Positions 1 to 7,778 of a stretch of DNA of 13,033 nt are shown here, one piece after another. Numbering within the stretch: position 1 is the stretch's first letter; each line of letters opens with the position of its first letter. Source of the stretch: Mageeibacillus sp. UBA5442 (GTDB lineage: Bacteria > Bacillota > Clostridia > Saccharofermentanales > DTU023); the NCBI GenBank assembly GCA_002427475.1, contig DIRG01000043.1, positions 1-13,033 of the forward strand. Reading direction: 5' to 3'. A program made the position numbers and the translations under genes. The notes under the pieces were generated by a model that ran no database searches, was not told where the DNA came from, and worked only from the letters and a program-made list of their open reading frames with translations.

Positions 1-1091
1 AAAAGAGCTCGCATGCGAGCGATCTCTAAGGCATGATAACGCGGTTTTGTTTCAGCCTTATAAGTGCCTTCCTGCTCTTCGTCAACAACTATGAGGCCTA
101 TATTCTCCAGTGGTGCAAAGACAGCCGATCTGGCACCAACCACGATCTGCACTTCTTTAGTAATTATTTTCTTCCACGCCTGATAGCGGTCTGCCGGAGA
201 TAGCCGGCTATGTAATATGGCGAGATTTTCACCGAAACGACTGCGAAGACGCCTGGTCATCAGGGGCGTTAAGGAAATCTCCGGTACCAAAATCAAGATC
301 TCCTTGCCGTGGCTCAGAACCTTTTGTGCTGCTTGCAAATACACTTCGGTTTTGCCACTACCGGTGACTCCGTAGAGCATAAACTCTTTAAGTTCATTTG
401 CGTCATTATTGTTTTCAGAAGCCGCAACTATCTGCTCGATAGCGTTCTTTTGTTCTGGTGTTGGAGCTTTTGCTTCCTCAAACTCAAATTCAGGAATTTC
501 ACTTTCGTCTTCTCGCTCTACACGAGTGCGAAAGAATTCGAGAATGTCGTTCTTCTCCATTGTTTTTAAAATCGCCTGGCTTACTCCCACTGCCTGGCGG
601 ATCTCGCTTAAAGGTGCACACTCATATTCAAGCAAAAACTCGATTACTCGCACATGATTGTTCGATCTGAGTTCATCACCATCCAAGAGATCCATGGCTT
701 GTTCTCTGTCTACAAGTTTGGCCGCCAACGTCGATTTGCTGCCACTACTAAGGACATAAGGAGGAGACATAGTATCAAGGGCTTCTGCAATAGTGCAAAA
801 ATAGCGACGCTTCATTTCTCGTGCTAAGATAATTTGCTCCGCTGTTACAACAGCCTCTTTGGTCAATAATGCGATAACGGACTTCACTTTATCCGGCGTG
901 AGACGAGCGGGCAATTCATGGAGAATTTCGGTGACATAGGCTCGTTGAACCTTGCTGCGACTGGCGAAAGGCACCTGAACGACCGCCCCCACTGTAATCT
1001 TGTCCTCAAGATTCCGAGGGATTTTATACGTCCAGGCAGAATCGAAATTGCGATTCGCATTTGCAAGATGAACATTTACGAATAAGCTCAC
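1..1091 (-). CDS. priA: Primosomal protein N' (PriA), replication-restart 3'-5' helicase, N-terminal 363 codons only
   Basis: PriA recognises stalled or broken replication forks and reloads the replicative helicase; it is a cytosolic DNA-dependent ATPase. The reading frame runs from a GTG at 1091 to the left edge with no stop, giving 363 residues and two spare bases. Residues 1-60 resemble the PriA 3'-DNA-binding domain (FVNVHLANANRNFD, VGAVVQVPF). The helicase core starts near residue 210, with Walker A GVTGSGKT at 241-248, motif Ia around LVPEISLTP (268-276), VGARSAVFAP at 318-327 and the Walker B box VVDEEQ at 335-340, followed by RYHALEIARMRA. Most PriA proteins have DEEH here; this one has DEEQ. 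The start is set by AAGGAG at 1104-1099, seven bases upstream of the GTG. The gene begins 37 bases after the polC stop, so the two are probably cotranscribed. The second helicase lobe and the zinc-binding cysteines lie outside the window. The identification is secure. Confidence 0.95.
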   Translation of the reverse strand, partial: MSLFVNVHLANANRNFDSAWTYKIPRNLEDKITVGAVVQVPFASRSKVQRAYVTEILHELPARLTPDKVKSVIALLTKEAVVTAEQIILAREMKRRYFCTIAEALDTMSPPYVLSSGSKSTLAAKLVDREQAMDLLDGDELRSNNHVRVIEFLLEYECAPLSEIRQAVGVSQAILKTMEKNDILEFFRTRVEREDESEIPEFEFEEAKAPTPEQKNAIEQIVAASENNNDANELKEFMLYGVTGSGKTEVYLQAAQKVLSHGKEILILVPEISLTPLMTRRLRSRFGENLAILHSRLSPADRYQAWKKIITKEVQIVVGARSAVFAPLENIGLIVVDEEQEGTYKAETKPRYHALEIARMRAL

Positions 1092-1098
1092 CGGTCAA

Positions 1099-1104
1099 CT
1101 CCTT
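1099..1104 (-). promoter_or_regulatory. Shine-Dalgarno site fixing the priA GTG start
   Basis: AAGGAG lies seven bases upstream of GTG at 1091. It lies in the 37-base polC-priA gap and supports the GTG, which gives the N-terminus expected for PriA. I see no terminator hairpin in this gap. Confidence 0.8.
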
Positions 1105-1128
1105 CTAATCATCTTATCTTATTAGATT

Positions 1129-4100
1129 CTAAGGTTGATCAAGTAAAGAAAACAAGTCAATTTGTGTCGATGTCGGCAATCCGTCCAGTGCACCACAGAG
1201 ACGTAGTTCTTCAGTCACCGCAGAATTTACTCCTGCTCTCAACTTGAGATCTTCTACACTAAGGAAATCTCCCTTTTCTCTTTCTTCCACGATCGGTATA
1301 GCAGTCTTCTCACTCATACCCGGTACTGAAGCCAAGGGCGGCCTCAGCTTGCCATTTTCTTCAACTATGAAGTTTGTGGCGTCAGAGTGGTAAAGAGAAA
1401 TCGGCAAGAAAGAGATACCACGTCGTAGCATTTCTCGTACCAGTTCCAGGGTGTAGTAGACCTTAATATCTGTGGGCGAAGAGCGCAGCTTACCGTCGGC
1501 GGACAAAGCGGCGAGCCTTCTTTCAATCTCTTCCTGTTCATCTAACATATAACTGGCGTCGAACGCTCCGCGAATAGTAAAGGCGGCTGCGTAATACTCT
1601 TCCGGATAATAGACCTTAAACCAGGCGATACGTAAAGCTGAAATGGTATAAGCGACCGCATGAGCCCGAGGGAACATATATTGAATTTTGCGGCAGCTTT
1701 CAATGTACCACTTGGGCACATCACAAGAAAGCATTAATTTCTCTTGTTCCGGAGTCATACCACGGCCTTTGCGTACGCGTTCCATAATGGCAAAAGCGTC
1801 CTCTTTGGGCAGATCGTAGGAAAGTAGCGTGGTCATAATGCCGTCGCGGCAGCCGATAACGTTGTCAATGGTACAGGTACCGTCTCTGATCAAATCCTGC
1901 GCATTGCCGGCCCAAACGCCGGTACCATGTGAGAGGCCGGAGAGCTGAATAATGTTGTCGTAGCTCTTAGGTTTGGCTTCCCTAATCATGTCGCGGACAA
2001 TAAAGGTTCCCATCTCCGGGATACCGATCGTCCCGACCTCGGTTTCGTCCTCACTTTCGATTCCCAGAACTTCCACGCCCTCAAAGAGTGACATTACCTT
2101 AGGATCAGGTATCGGAATGGTGGTCACATCAACACCCGTCCAGTCGGACAGCAGTTTAAGCATTGAGGGATCGTCATGACCCAAAATATCCAGCTTCAAA
2201 AGCGTGTCGTGCATGGAGTTAAAGTCGAAGTGAGTAGTAATAACTCCCTCTTTCCGTTTGTTCGCAGGATATTGCACCGGTGTAAAGTCATATATTTCGT
2301 AGTCATTGGGGACAACTACCATTCCTCCCGGATGCTGCCCTGTCGTTTGTTTGACACCTACAATTTTCTCCGCCAACCTTTGTTTTTCCACAAGAGGTCT
2401 GTTGGTATCCAGTTTTTCAAAATACGAGCTAACTAAACCTAAAGAGTTTTTCTCCGCATAAGCAGATATGGTTCCTGCACGGAAGGTATAGTCCTCTCCG
2501 AACATCTTCTCAATAAAATCGTGTGCGCGTGACTGGTAAAAGCCCGAGAAATTCAGGTCAATGTCCGGTTGTTTGTCACCGTCGAAGCCTAAGAAAGTCT
2601 CAAAAGGTATGTTATGCCCATCACGGTGCAAATTACTGCCACAGTCAGGACAATCTTTCTGCGGTAGATCGAAACCGGAACCATGAGAGTTGTCATCAAT
2701 CATTGCAAAATAATTGCATGAGGGGCAGAGATAGTGCGGCTCAAGTGGATTAACTTCTGTGATGCCGAGCAATGTAGCTACGAAAGAAGAACCGACCGAG
2801 CCTCTGGAGCCTACGATATAGCCGTCATTATTTGATTGCTCCACGACAGCGGCGGAAATGTAATACATGACCGAGAATCCGTTGCCAATAATGGCGTCAA
2901 GTTCTCTCTTAACGCGCTTGTCAATCGCATCCGGTAGTTCCCCTTGACGTCCATAGAGAGCCTGTGCCCGTTCATAAGTTTTTTGACGCAACATCTCAGG
3001 TGCGCTATCAATTTGAGGCGGAAAAGATCCATCCGGAAAGGGTCTTAAGCCGTCTTCTACAAGAGCGGCAATCTTGGCAGGATTCTCTACCACCAGTTCA
3101 AAAGCCTTCTCCTCGCCCAGGTAAGAGAACTCTTCTAACATTTCATTTGTCGTGCGGAAATAAAGTCCGGAATCTTGTGCGTCCTCATCGACGCCAAATT
3201 TTTTCGAAACAATAATTTGCCGAAAAACATCATCTTCCGCTTCCAGATAATGAGCATCTCCCGTCGCACATACAGGCAAAGAGACTAGTTCTCCTAAATC
3301 TAAGATCAAGCGGTTCAGGTCTTCTAAGCCTTTAACAGAGACGGGCGGATACATTGGATTGTCGCTGCGAGTCAAGAAATGGTTATTGGATCTGGGCATA
3401 ATTTCGAGATAATCATATCTCCGGCATTTTGTCGGCAAATTAGAGCCGGACAAAGCCTCTTTTGTCTTCTCGTAAGATTGACCATTAGAACGGAAAAGCT
3501 GCAGTAGACCTTGAAAGATTTCCCCGGAAACACAGGCCGAACCGACAATCAATTCGTCTCGGAAAAAATCGAGACGCGACAGAGGAATACGTGGCTTGAA
3601 ATAAAACTGTTCAGTAAGCGAAAGGGATACCAAACGGTATAGATTGTAAAGAGCCAAAGAATTCCTAGCCAGAAGAACAATGTGATTGTGACGATATTTT
3701 TGCTGACGGCGCTGCTGGAAATTCACCTCTCCCGCCATCTGATTCAAATAAGACAGCCTTGCCTCCGGTAAAGAATGCCAGAGATCACAAAATGCTCTTA
3801 AATTAGCTTTCAGCTCCTCCAGAGTTCTGACCTTTTCAGTAAAAGAGAATTCAGAATCCGAGAAATGCTTCTTGCTAAACTTTCTGATCTCAGGAAGCAA
3901 GATATAGGGCATGAAAAACTTAACACGAGGCGCACCGTCCTCGACTGCAAAGCCTTCTTTGCGCAATATACGGATGGATTCAATCCGATCAAGCAGGAGC
4001 GTACGTCCGTCGATAAAAGCAGCAATTTCTCTTAAGTTTTTAATTCGTTCGGGATCTGATTGAACGATCTCATATGTCTTACTCTGATTCTCGTCGGAGA

Positions 4101-5361
4101 CAAAGACCAATAAGCGATCCATCTCTGTTTGGACACTTATTGAGACGATACCACTCTCTAAGAGATCAAGCTGATCATCAATTTCTTCAGGCAGTCCATA
4201 ACAGAGAAGCTGACCGTCATCTACAACATAGCCCTCCATGCCTAGAATCAGCTTAATAGCTTTACCTGCGCGAGCCATTTCTTCACTAGCTTCAAAAGCA
4301 GCCGGAAAACCTTGCACCACTCCATGATCTGTAATAGCCACAGCCTCGTGTCCGAAATGCGCAGCTTGGCGCACAATATCTCCGGCGTCGATCAAGGCAT
4401 CGTCTTCACTCATCATTGAATGAATGTGAAGTTCAACTCTCTTCTGCAAAGCTTCATCACGGCGTCGCTCTCGCGGAGGCAAAAGACGGATACCACTCGC
4501 CTTCAGCTCACACTCATTGCGAAAGTGATTAAATTGGGTAGTTCCGCGTACACGTGCCCTTGCGCCTTTCAAGCTTTCTTGCAAACGCTTAGCAGTTTTT
4601 TCGTCACAAAAGAGCATCACTCGAACAGAACTTGTTTCATCGCTTAAGGCAAAGGAAACGCGCGCCGAGCCATTTCGATTCATAAATATCTCAAAAAAGC
4701 TTACGTCGCCACTAACAACCGCTGTCTTAATTTCAACGCTGATGTTTTCGGCAGGGGTATCCTTACTTCGGTGGCTCCATTCATTACCCCAAATCAGTTT
4801 ACCTGTCTCGGGCTTTTGCTTAGCTCTACTCTTCGAAGCGGCAGACTTCGAGCGGTCTTTCCCGACTCCGCTAGCAACCTTAATTTCAACATCACACAAG
4901 GCTGCAGCATGTTCGCGCAAAAACTCCTGAATGCTCTCTCGGATTTGCTTTGTCTGCGCAGTTTTAGCTAAATATAAGATATAGATATTTTTTTCACTAT
5001 CGTAAATTAAGCTCTCGCTGTCCATGTTTGCTGGAATAATCTCATTTTGCTGCAAATGAAAAAAGAGCCAAGGCGTAAGTTTTTCGCAATATTTAGCGTA
5101 GGCATTCTTGAACTCGCCAGCTTCAACATTTACCGAATGCGAAATAATAACGTGTTCTAACGAATATTCACGAGCGATCAACTGTTCGAAAGAGGTCAAC
5201 AAAGAAGGATCCGGATAAGTGCTGCAGCTAATCTCTATGATGAGAGAAGTAGGTGAATTAACTTTAACTGCCTGGACTAAGCTCTCGGCAGCTATATCCG
5301 TAGCCATGTTTGTGGGCGCAACAAAATCGGCCAAAAACAGGCCCAGCTCATTAGATGCCAT
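1129..5361 (-). CDS. polC: DNA polymerase III alpha subunit, PolC type, with a degenerate proofreading exonuclease domain
   Basis: This is the replicative polymerase of low-GC Gram-positives, 1410 residues (B. subtilis PolC is about 1437). Domains in order: N-terminal domain 1-165; basic linker 168-190; OB fold about 205-295; first half of PHP with HIH 312-314, ITDHG 343-347 and GMEGY 374-378; exonuclease-position insert about 401-525; second half of PHP with NHIVLL near 560, GSAC 607-610 and GDAHY 701-705; polymerase core with VGSRGSVGSS 850-859; C4 zinc motif C879, C882, C904, C907; PDIDLNF with catalytic D933 and D935; QTTGQHPGG 1005-1013; third Asp D1058 in KLDILG; and a C-terminal clamp-binding motif QIDLF at 1400-1404. 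The insert lacks the DEDDh residues: DxETTG is replaced by SVQTEM (409-414), and the AHNxxFD and HRAxxD motifs are absent. The ATG at 5361 overlaps ispG by 11 bases. A CGGAG seven bases upstream and a GGAGGAG further up serve as ribosome sites. Polymerase identity is certain; loss of proofreading is inferred. Confidence 0.98.
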   Translation of the reverse strand: MASNELGLFLADFVAPTNMATDIAAESLVQAVKVNSPTSLIIEISCSTYPDPSLLTSFEQLIAREYSLEHVIISHSVNVEAGEFKNAYAKYCEKLTPWLFFHLQQNEIIPANMDSESLIYDSEKNIYILYLAKTAQTKQIRESIQEFLREHAAALCDVEIKVASGVGKDRSKSAASKSRAKQKPETGKLIWGNEWSHRSKDTPAENISVEIKTAVVSGDVSFFEIFMNRNGSARVSFALSDETSSVRVMLFCDEKTAKRLQESLKGARARVRGTTQFNHFRNECELKASGIRLLPPRERRRDEALQKRVELHIHSMMSEDDALIDAGDIVRQAAHFGHEAVAITDHGVVQGFPAAFEASEEMARAGKAIKLILGMEGYVVDDGQLLCYGLPEEIDDQLDLLESGIVSISVQTEMDRLLVFVSDENQSKTYEIVQSDPERIKNLREIAAFIDGRTLLLDRIESIRILRKEGFAVEDGAPRVKFFMPYILLPEIRKFSKKHFSDSEFSFTEKVRTLEELKANLRAFCDLWHSLPEARLSYLNQMAGEVNFQQRRQQKYRHNHIVLLARNSLALYNLYRLVSLSLTEQFYFKPRIPLSRLDFFRDELIVGSACVSGEIFQGLLQLFRSNGQSYEKTKEALSGSNLPTKCRRYDYLEIMPRSNNHFLTRSDNPMYPPVSVKGLEDLNRLILDLGELVSLPVCATGDAHYLEAEDDVFRQIIVSKKFGVDEDAQDSGLYFRTTNEMLEEFSYLGEEKAFELVVENPAKIAALVEDGLRPFPDGSFPPQIDSAPEMLRQKTYERAQALYGRQGELPDAIDKRVKRELDAIIGNGFSVMYYISAAVVEQSNNDGYIVGSRGSVGSSFVATLLGITEVNPLEPHYLCPSCNYFAMIDDNSHGSGFDLPQKDCPDCGSNLHRDGHNIPFETFLGFDGDKQPDIDLNFSGFYQSRAHDFIEKMFGEDYTFRAGTISAYAEKNSLGLVSSYFEKLDTNRPLVEKQRLAEKIVGVKQTTGQHPGGMVVVPNDYEIYDFTPVQYPANKRKEGVITTHFDFNSMHDTLLKLDILGHDDPSMLKLLSDWTGVDVTTIPIPDPKVMSLFEGVEVLGIESEDETEVGTIGIPEMGTFIVRDMIREAKPKSYDNIIQLSGLSHGTGVWAGNAQDLIRDGTCTIDNVIGCRDGIMTTLLSYDLPKEDAFAIMERVRKGRGMTPEQEKLMLSCDVPKWYIESCRKIQYMFPRAHAVAYTISALRIAWFKVYYPEEYYAAAFTIRGAFDASYMLDEQEEIERRLAALSADGKLRSSPTDIKVYYTLELVREMLRRGISFLPISLYHSDATNFIVEENGKLRPPLASVPGMSEKTAIPIVEEREKGDFLSVEDLKLRAGVNSAVTEELRLCGALDGLPTSTQIDLFSLLDQP
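3787..4161 (-). other. Degenerate 3'-5' exonuclease (DnaQ-like) domain inside polC, catalytic motifs lost
   Basis: This covers codons 401-525 of polC, between GMEGY of the first PHP half and YLNQ of the second. In ordinary PolC the slot carries a DEDDh exonuclease with DxETTG, AHNxxFD and HRAxxD motifs. Matching by eye, DVETTG corresponds to SVQTEM (D to S409, E to Q411), LVAHNASFD to LLLDRIESI (D to I463), and HRAIYD to EKVRTL (H to E509, D to L514). The hydrophobic pattern and a shared LLPE near 488-491 remain, and the block is about 40 residues shorter than usual. The frame is open throughout, so this looks like an inactivated but retained structural domain, not a deletion or a pseudogene. 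Exact residue pairing is approximate. Confidence 0.8.
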
Positions 5362-6433
5362 TCGACTGCTCCGACTCCTCCAGCAATTTATCTATCTCTG
5401 CCATCAGGGCAGGAATTGCATCTTTTTGGCTAAGTTTGGCAATAATATCGCCTTTTTTAAATAAGAAGAAAAATCCTCGGCCACCAGCTAGACCGACGTC
5501 GGCCTCCCTGGCTTCACCTGGACCATTGACAGAACAGCCCATCAGAGCCACTGTCAGAGGCGCTTTAATCGGAGCAAGTTTTGCTTCCAATTCCTGCGCC
5601 ATATTCATTAAATCAACTTCTGTGCGACCACAGGTGGGGCAGCTGATTAGACGAACCCCTTCGTCGCGCAGTGATAGTGATCTGAGGATAGAAATACCGA
5701 CCTTAACTTCTTGGATCGGATCAGCAGTCAGAGAGACTCTGATGGTATCGCCAATACCATCTAATAAGAGGCTACCTATGCCGATAGTGGAACGGATTGT
5801 ACCTTCGTTTACTGTCCCCGCTTCTGTGACACCTAAATGCAAAGGATAGTCGAAGTGATCCGACAGCATGCGGTAGGTTTCAATCATCATCAGCGGCGAG
5901 GAAGCTTTAGCGGATACACAGATGTCTTCGAAATCGTAATTCTCCAAGGCTTTACAGGCTTCCAGCGCTGTATAGGCCAAAGACTGAGCATTAACACCAT
6001 CATAGAGATTCCGAACTTCTTTGCTAATTGAACCGGAGTTTACGCCTACACGAATAGGAACACTACGCCTGCGCGCTAGTGTAGCGACTTCGCGTATCCC
6101 CTCTTCGTCTCGCATATTTCCGGGGTTTATTCGGATTGCGTTTGCGCCTGCACGGATCGCTGCCAAAGCCAAGCGATAATCGTAATGAATGTCAGCAACC
6201 ACCGGGATGGGAGAGTGAAGGCAGATCTCTTTTAAGGCTGCAGAGGCTTCTGCATCCGGCACAGCCAGACGGATAATATCGCAGCCTGCTTCTGCAAGAC
6301 GCGTTATTTCGTTCAAAGAACCCTCAACATCGCGAGTGTCAGTAGTCAACATGGATTGCACCGAAATAGGCGCGTTGCCACCAACACGTACTCCTCCTAC
6401 CTGAACTTGCCTAGTTTGTCTTCTCTTAATCAT
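5351..6433 (-). CDS. ispG: 4-hydroxy-3-methylbut-2-enyl diphosphate synthase (IspG/GcpE)
   Basis: IspG carries out the penultimate step of the MEP isoprenoid pathway, converting 2-C-methyl-D-erythritol 2,4-cyclodiphosphate to HMBPP with a [4Fe-4S] cluster in the cytosol. The 360-residue product has the bacterial two-domain form without the plant insert. The N-terminal TIM-barrel part shows APISVQSMLTTDTRDV (21-36), VADIHYDYRLAL (79-90) and AIRINPGN (99-106). The C-terminal cluster domain shows CPTCGR (Cys265, Cys268) and GCSVNGPGEA with Cys300 and Glu307, the full set of expected cluster ligands. It starts six bases after rseP stops, with only a weak ribosome site, so coupled translation is likely. 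Its last 11 bases overlap polC. With dxr two genes upstream, it shows that this organism uses the MEP route. The identification is secure. Confidence 0.97.
   Translation of the reverse strand: MIKRRQTRQVQVGGVRVGGNAPISVQSMLTTDTRDVEGSLNEITRLAEAGCDIIRLAVPDAEASAALKEICLHSPIPVVADIHYDYRLALAAIRAGANAIRINPGNMRDEEGIREVATLARRRSVPIRVGVNSGSISKEVRNLYDGVNAQSLAYTALEACKALENYDFEDICVSAKASSPLMMIETYRMLSDHFDYPLHLGVTEAGTVNEGTIRSTIGIGSLLLDGIGDTIRVSLTADPIQEVKVGISILRSLSLRDEGVRLISCPTCGRTEVDLMNMAQELEAKLAPIKAPLTVALMGCSVNGPGEAREADVGLAGGRGFFFLFKKGDIIAKLSQKDAIPALMAEIDKLLEESEQSNGI
5369..5381 (-). promoter_or_regulatory. Double Shine-Dalgarno region for polC inside the ispG 3' end
   Basis: GGAGGAG (5381-5375) and CGGAG (5373-5369) lie 13 and 7 bases before the polC ATG at 5361. 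Both are within the last codons of ispG, which suggests that polC translation is coupled to ispG translation. Confidence 0.6.
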
Positions 6434-6439
6434 CTTAAA

Positions 6440-7762
6440 TTAGAACCCTAACAACCTTGAAGCATCAAGGTAAATTACCAATACGAACAATGCCAGGAAT
6501 ATCACAAGACCGATAGACGTCACCACCCGCTTAAACCCTTCTGATAAGGGCTTGCGTCTAATACCCTCAATAGCAGTAAAGAGCAAATGCCCACCATCAA
6601 GGGGAGGAATTGGAAGTAGGTTAAAGAAACCCACCGCTACCGATATCAAGCCGAAGAGCATCAAAACGTATTCGATTACTTGGCGGAAAGTCGTGCTCTG
6701 TTGCACGGTCTCACTCACGATACTTACTATACCGATAGGGCCTGCCAGGCTATCACGCAACTCTAACTGTCCGGAAAAAATCATACCGATACCTGCGATG
6801 TTAGAGCGAATAATCGACCATGGGTAAGCTAAGCTTTGTTGCACGGTATCTGAGAACTTGTGCGTTTGAGTCAAGTAAAGTCCTAAAGGCATGGCGGATG
6901 TAATGATGGAAGGCGCTGATTCAAGCCGCACACGCTCGCCATCGCGGATAACTTCAATAATCAGCGGTGTGCCGACCGAAGAGGAAATCACATTTCCGAT
7001 ACGATCGTGGTCAGAGAAAGGAATACCCTCAATTGCTAGGATCTCATCCCCTGGCAGGAGCACAGGATTCCCGTTATTTGAATCCGGAGCCACATATTGA
7101 ATTATGAACTTGCCATTGTCATCAAGATAGTTAATACCTATAGCTGTTTGTTCGATAGTTTGCGGACTAAGCTTTGTCTCTCTCCTTGTTCCGCTCTCAG
7201 CATCAATATATGTAATCTCCCAGCCTGCAGCCGGGTCACCGGTTAGCTGAGCCATCGAAGCATCTAAACCTGATCGAACACGATAACCGTTAATTGAGAC
7301 TATTTCATCACCAACGCCTATCTCACCTGATTCAGCCACAACAGTGTTGTCTTCTACAGCGCTAATCTGTGGGATTACGGCACCAGTAAGGTTAAACAGG
7401 AGCAAGAAAGCCAAGAGAGCAGTTAAAAAGTTAATGAAAGGTCCCATGAAAACGACAACAGCGCGTCTCCATTTGGGGCGATTGAAAAACAAGCCGGGGT
7501 CATCCGACTCATATTTCGGCGCAACCCCTTCTTCCTCTGATTCTTCTTCGCCGGCAAAGCGAACTGAAGCACCGATAGGTATAGCTTTTATATTATATTT
7601 AATTCCGTTTTTCTCGCGCTCAAACAGCACCGGTCCCATGAAGATCGAAAACTCTTCAATCTTAAAGCCCAAAGCTTTACCCACAAAATAGTGTCCTGAT
7701 TCGTGAAGAACCATAATCAGACTCAATATTAAGATTCCAACTAAAATACCAACTAAAGTCAT
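6440..7762 (-). CDS. rseP: Site-2 intramembrane zinc metalloprotease (RseP/RasP family)
   Basis: This membrane protease cuts substrates within the bilayer; family members release anti-sigma factors and clear signal-peptide remnants. The product has 440 residues. The first membrane segment carries the zinc motif HESGH (20-24). A cytosolic loop follows (about 45-100), with an acidic EEESEEEG stretch, then a second membrane segment near 103-125. Two PDZ-like units follow, around 133-200 (GVGDEIVSINGYRV) and 212-285 (LLPGDEILAIEGIPF). The third membrane segment around 365-385 leads into NLLPIPPLDGG (381-391), whose Asp389 is the third zinc ligand, and a last segment lies near 415-432. The ATG follows GGAG by five bases and lies 16 bases behind dxr. 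Its place between dxr and ispG is conserved in Clostridia. The physiological substrate cannot be read from this window; no anti-sigma factor gene is adjacent. Confidence 0.95.
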   Translation of the reverse strand: MTLVGILVGILILSLIMVLHESGHYFVGKALGFKIEEFSIFMGPVLFEREKNGIKYNIKAIPIGASVRFAGEEESEEEGVAPKYESDDPGLFFNRPKWRRAVVVFMGPFINFLTALLAFLLLFNLTGAVIPQISAVEDNTVVAESGEIGVGDEIVSINGYRVRSGLDASMAQLTGDPAAGWEITYIDAESGTRRETKLSPQTIEQTAIGINYLDDNGKFIIQYVAPDSNNGNPVLLPGDEILAIEGIPFSDHDRIGNVISSSVGTPLIIEVIRDGERVRLESAPSIITSAMPLGLYLTQTHKFSDTVQQSLAYPWSIIRSNIAGIGMIFSGQLELRDSLAGPIGIVSIVSETVQQSTTFRQVIEYVLMLFGLISVAVGFFNLLPIPPLDGGHLLFTAIEGIRRKPLSEGFKRVVTSIGLVIFLALFVLVIYLDASRLLGF

Positions 7763-7778
7763 AGCAACTCCAATGAAA

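Noticed and set aside
7..20. Perfect 14-base palindrome GCTCGCATGCGAGC
   Set aside because: It falls in conserved priA codons for IARMRA, has no spacer or U tract, and is a single copy, so chance is the simplest explanation.
884..1075. 63-codon open frame on the minus strand overlapping the priA start
   Set aside because: It is out of frame with priA, has no ribosome site and no recognisable motif, while the overlapping frame encodes a clear PriA N-terminus.
3787..4161. Reading the polC insert as a frameshift or assembly artefact
   Set aside because: The frame is open through the whole block, both flanks are in frame with conserved PHP motifs, and the block keeps near-normal length and a DnaQ-like hydrophobic pattern. 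A frameshift pair would be expected to scramble these.
5355..5849. 164-codon open frame on the plus strand
   Set aside because: It lies antisense within ispG, is low-complexity Ser/Pro/Arg in composition, and is best explained as a shadow of the conserved ispG codons.
7344..7691. 115-codon open frame on the plus strand
   Set aside because: It is antisense to the rseP region encoding the cytosolic loop and second membrane segment, with no upstream ribosome site or family resemblance.
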